A DNA stretch of 6,442 bases. Origin: JBEKVE01 sp049514335. Its GTDB lineage: Bacteria > Actinomycetota > Acidimicrobiia > Acidimicrobiales > UBA8190. The stretch lies in assembly GCA_049514335.1 (NCBI GenBank), contig JBEKVE010000217.1:1-6442 (forward strand), read 5' to 3'. Made by a program: the position numbers and the translations under genes. Shown piece after piece: positions 4,123 through 6,442 of this stretch (the first letter of the stretch is position 1; the number at the start of each line of letters is the position of its first letter). A model generated the notes under the pieces. It ran no database searches. It saw only the letters and a program-made list of their open reading frames with translations, and was not told the origin of the DNA.

Positions 4123-6442
4123 CTATTGGTTGCCCTCGGCCTGGTAGCTGCGGCACGGCTCGCCCCTCAGCGTGCCGCACGTCGGCAGCGAGGTCGTCAC
4201 GTTGACGTGGACCTGGTTGATCACCAGAGCCGAGGCGGCCACCGGCCCGAAGCCCACGGTGGCCGACTGCCCGCTGTCGACAGTGTCGAAGGACCACAAG
4301 GGCCGGTCGCCGCCGGGGGCGGAGACCACCACCCGCAGCTCGGTACCGGGGCGGAAGGTGTGAGCGATGGGATCGATGGGGATGCGCACCAGCTTGTAGG
4401 AGGTCGGCGACAGGTTGGTGGCCGCGTCGTAGTAGTTGGGATCGGTGAACAGGCTCGTGGAGTCGGACAGCGGCGTCTGGTTCGAGCTGCGCAAGAACCC
4501 CGAGGTGATGTACTCCTCCTGGTTCGCCGACGGGCGCACCTCGGTCACCGTGGCCTGGAAGTCCTCGACCGGCGTGCTCGACTTCACCCACAGCTCGGGC
4601 GGATCGGCAGCCCAGGGGTTGGCGCTCGGCGACAGGTCGATGGCCGGCCGGGCCGACGGGTCCAGCGTGAAGGTGGCGCTCCCCGAGGTTGCGGTGGGCT
4701 TCAGCCTCTTGTCGCTCATGGCGCCGCTCGCACCGAAGTAGTAGGTCCGCACCTTGCCCTTGGGCGGCCACTGGGTGAAGGCGGCGCTGTAGGAAGCGTC
4801 AGGATCACCCGCACCGGCCGACCCGGCACCGGAGTCGAAGAGGACCTCCACATTCGGTGTCTTCTTGATGAACTGGGTCTCGGCCTTCGCCACCGTCTTG
4901 GCTGTGGTGAAGCGATACGGGGGCAACGCCGCCTGGTTGCTCGTCCCCGACGCCTGGCTGGCGAAGAGCGTGAGCACTTCGTCTCCGATGATCCCGGGAT
5001 CCTTGGGGACCTTGTTGGCCACGAAGATGTCCAGGAATTCGAGCCAGCGGCTCATGGTCTGGGAATCGGCCGAGTCGATGTGGCCGCCGTTGACCATGTT
5101 GGCGAAGACGTGGGTTGCGGCGGGGAAGGCGTTGAGCAGTGCCGGCCACTGGGGGCCGGTCTGGTCGTCCTCGAGCGCTCCGGAGATGAACACGGGTACG
5201 TGGATCTGAGCGGCCCAGTCCTTCATCGATCGGCGGTCGAAGAGCGAGGGGTCGCGCCCGGCCCCGGTGCCGGGGGCCACCTGCTGCGCTCCCACCAGGC
5301 TCTCGAGGCTCTCGGACTGCCCGTGCAGGGCCTGGTTGGCCAGGCAGGTCGAGCTCCCGTGGGCCGCCATTTCGGCGTCGATCTCGTAGTAGGTCCAGGG
5401 CTGGGCCACGTTGGTGACCGGCGTCGAGGACAGCGGCACGAGCGCACCGTCGCTGTAGCTGGCGGCGGGCATGGCGTCATCGATGCGCTGGTCGATCCAG
5501 CTGGCGGCGAACCCGTCGTTGAAGATGCCGCCCGGGTACCCCGTGGAGAACAGGTCGTCTGTGGGGCTCAGCGGGGCGATGGCCGCCAGGTCGGGCGGGT
5601 CGGTCCCGGCCGAGGGGAGCTCTGAGAGCCCCGAGTAGCTGATGCCCACCATGCCCACCTTGTGGTTGGCCACCCAGTCCTGGTGGGCGACGATCTCGAT
5701 GGCGTCGTAGGCGTCGTAGTCCGAGGGGTAGCCGAAGAGGTCGAAGGCCCCTCCCGAGCAGCCCGTTCCCCGCATCTGCACGCTGACGGTGGCGAAGCCG
5801 ACCAGCCGCGCCACGACAGCCCCGACGTCGGTGGAGGAGTCCGGAAGCAGATTGGAGGCACCGCATTGGGATCCCGGGCACATTCCGAGGGTGTAGGGGA
5901 CAGGGTCGGAGGGTGCGGCGGTGCCATAGCCCGAGTACTCGATGACCGTGGGACATGGCGCGGCGGTCGTGCAGGTCACCAATTGGCCGGCCGAGTTGTA
6001 GGGGAAGCGCACCGTGGCAGCCAGCTGGATGCCGTCGCGCATGGTGATGTAGTTGAGGCCCTCGTGCATGGGCTGGTCGGTGTAGAGGCTCGAGCTCTGC
6101 GCCGGGTTGTCACCGGGCGCCAGCACCGAGAACGTGCCCGACTCGACGTTGGCGGTGGTGTCGTCCCACTGGTAGCCGCTGCCGGGGGTGAGGCTTCGGA
6201 TGATGAGCGAGCCCAGCGAATCGGCGGTCCCGGGGTTGGCGCTGTTCGCCACGGCCGAGCCGTTCTGCAGCAGCGTGATGCTGTCGCCGGGGGTTGCACC
6301 AGTGAGCCACGCCTCCTCGACCGAGCCGTTGCCCTGCAGACTGCCCGAGGCGCTGGCCGCCGGTGCGCCGGCTATCACCGCCGGCACCACGCTGAATACC
6401 AGCACGAGCAACCCCACCAACGTCGATGCGCGCCTGCGTAAC
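4123..6442 (-). CDS. Secreted S15/CocE-NonD family serine hydrolase, 5' end outside window
   Basis: At least 765 residues counted from TTG 6420, but the frame stays open to the window edge with LRRRAST just before, so the true start is probably beyond 6442. Those arginines plus the hydrophobic run LVGLLVLVFSVVPAVIAG and an ASA cleavage site (22-24) form a signal peptide. Residues about 30-105 look like a small beta-sandwich domain (TGATPGDSITLLQNG, LGSLIIRSLTPGSGYQW). The alpha/beta hydrolase domain follows: a likely oxyanion tyrosine Y165 in EYSGYG, RGTGCSGG (217-224), nucleophile S261 in GISYSG, catalytic Asp at D418 or D419, and H447 in NGGHID. Residues about 530-745 resemble the C-terminal jelly-roll of X-Pro dipeptidyl-peptidases and CocE. 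Eight cysteines suggest disulfides. Family members cleave X-Pro peptides, esters or acyl-amides; the substrate here cannot be told. It has no visible operon partner. Confidence 0.9.
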   Translation of the reverse strand, partial: LRRRASTLVGLLVLVFSVVPAVIAGAPAASASGSLQGNGSVEEAWLTGATPGDSITLLQNGSAVANSANPGTADSLGSLIIRSLTPGSGYQWDDTTANVESGTFSVLAPGDNPAQSSSLYTDQPMHEGLNYITMRDGIQLAATVRFPYNSAGQLVTCTTAAPCPTVIEYSGYGTAAPSDPVPYTLGMCPGSQCGASNLLPDSSTDVGAVVARLVGFATVSVQMRGTGCSGGAFDLFGYPSDYDAYDAIEIVAHQDWVANHKVGMVGISYSGLSELPSAGTDPPDLAAIAPLSPTDDLFSTGYPGGIFNDGFAASWIDQRIDDAMPAASYSDGALVPLSSTPVTNVAQPWTYYEIDAEMAAHGSSTCLANQALHGQSESLESLVGAQQVAPGTGAGRDPSLFDRRSMKDWAAQIHVPVFISGALEDDQTGPQWPALLNAFPAATHVFANMVNGGHIDSADSQTMSRWLEFLDIFVANKVPKDPGIIGDEVLTLFASQASGTSNQAALPPYRFTTAKTVAKAETQFIKKTPNVEVLFDSGAGSAGAGDPDASYSAAFTQWPPKGKVRTYYFGASGAMSDKRLKPTATSGSATFTLDPSARPAIDLSPSANPWAADPPELWVKSSTPVEDFQATVTEVRPSANQEEYITSGFLRSSNQTPLSDSTSLFTDPNYYDAATNLSPTSYKLVRIPIDPIAHTFRPGTELRVVVSAPGGDRPLWSFDTVDSGQSATVGFGPVAASALVINQVHVNVTTSLPTCGTLRGEPCRSYQAEGNQ

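Noticed and set aside
4126..5625. Long plus-strand open frame (499 residues) opposite the hydrolase
   Set aside because: It is antisense to a clear hydrolase with catalytic motifs. Its composition (Gly, Arg, Val, His) is typical of a mirror frame in GC-rich DNA and it shows no domain.

Overview
The window is a GC-rich stretch of ordinary bacterial chromosome. Dense coding, GTG starts, a 4-base stop/start overlap, a NarL-type two-component pair with an actinobacterial-style membrane sensor, and weak or absent Shine-Dalgarno sequences before several genes all point to Actinomycetota. An uncultured, Acidimicrobiia-like lineage is my guess, but the sequence alone does not fix the class. No rRNA, tRNA, transposase, phage gene, integrase or CRISPR array is visible, and base composition looks even throughout.

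Layout, left to right. (1) Bases 79-252, plus strand: a 57-residue basic protein with an SH3-like pattern, with a plausible promoter and ribosome binding site just before it. (2) Bases 331-3228, minus strand: a likely three-gene unit, transcribed right to left. It holds a membrane histidine kinase (1825-3228), a LuxR/NarL-type response regulator (1172-1828) overlapping the kinase stop by four bases, and, 46 bases on, a SAM-dependent methyltransferase resembling SmtA/CmoM (331-1125). (3) Bases 3229-3519: a divergent intergenic region with candidate promoters, an inverted repeat and a short, well-translated-looking upstream ORF. (4) Bases 3520-4080, plus strand: a second, unrelated small SAM-dependent methyltransferase. 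(5) Bases 4123-6442, minus strand: a large secreted serine hydrolase of the S15/CocE-NonD class. Its reading frame is still open at the right edge, so its true start is outside the window.

How the genes may work together: the kinase should sense a membrane or envelope condition and phosphorylate the regulator. The regulator would act on its own promoter region and perhaps on the divergent methyltransferase. The CmoM-like enzyme downstream could be a co-transcribed output or simply a neighbour. The secreted hydrolase is convergent with the second methyltransferase and has no visible link to the rest.

I looked for an undescribed multi-gene system and did not find one I can defend. The most unusual points are the 11-codon upstream ORF that overlaps the second methyltransferase start, the apparent leaderless promoter of the kinase, and the pairing of a CmoM-like methyltransferase with a two-component system.
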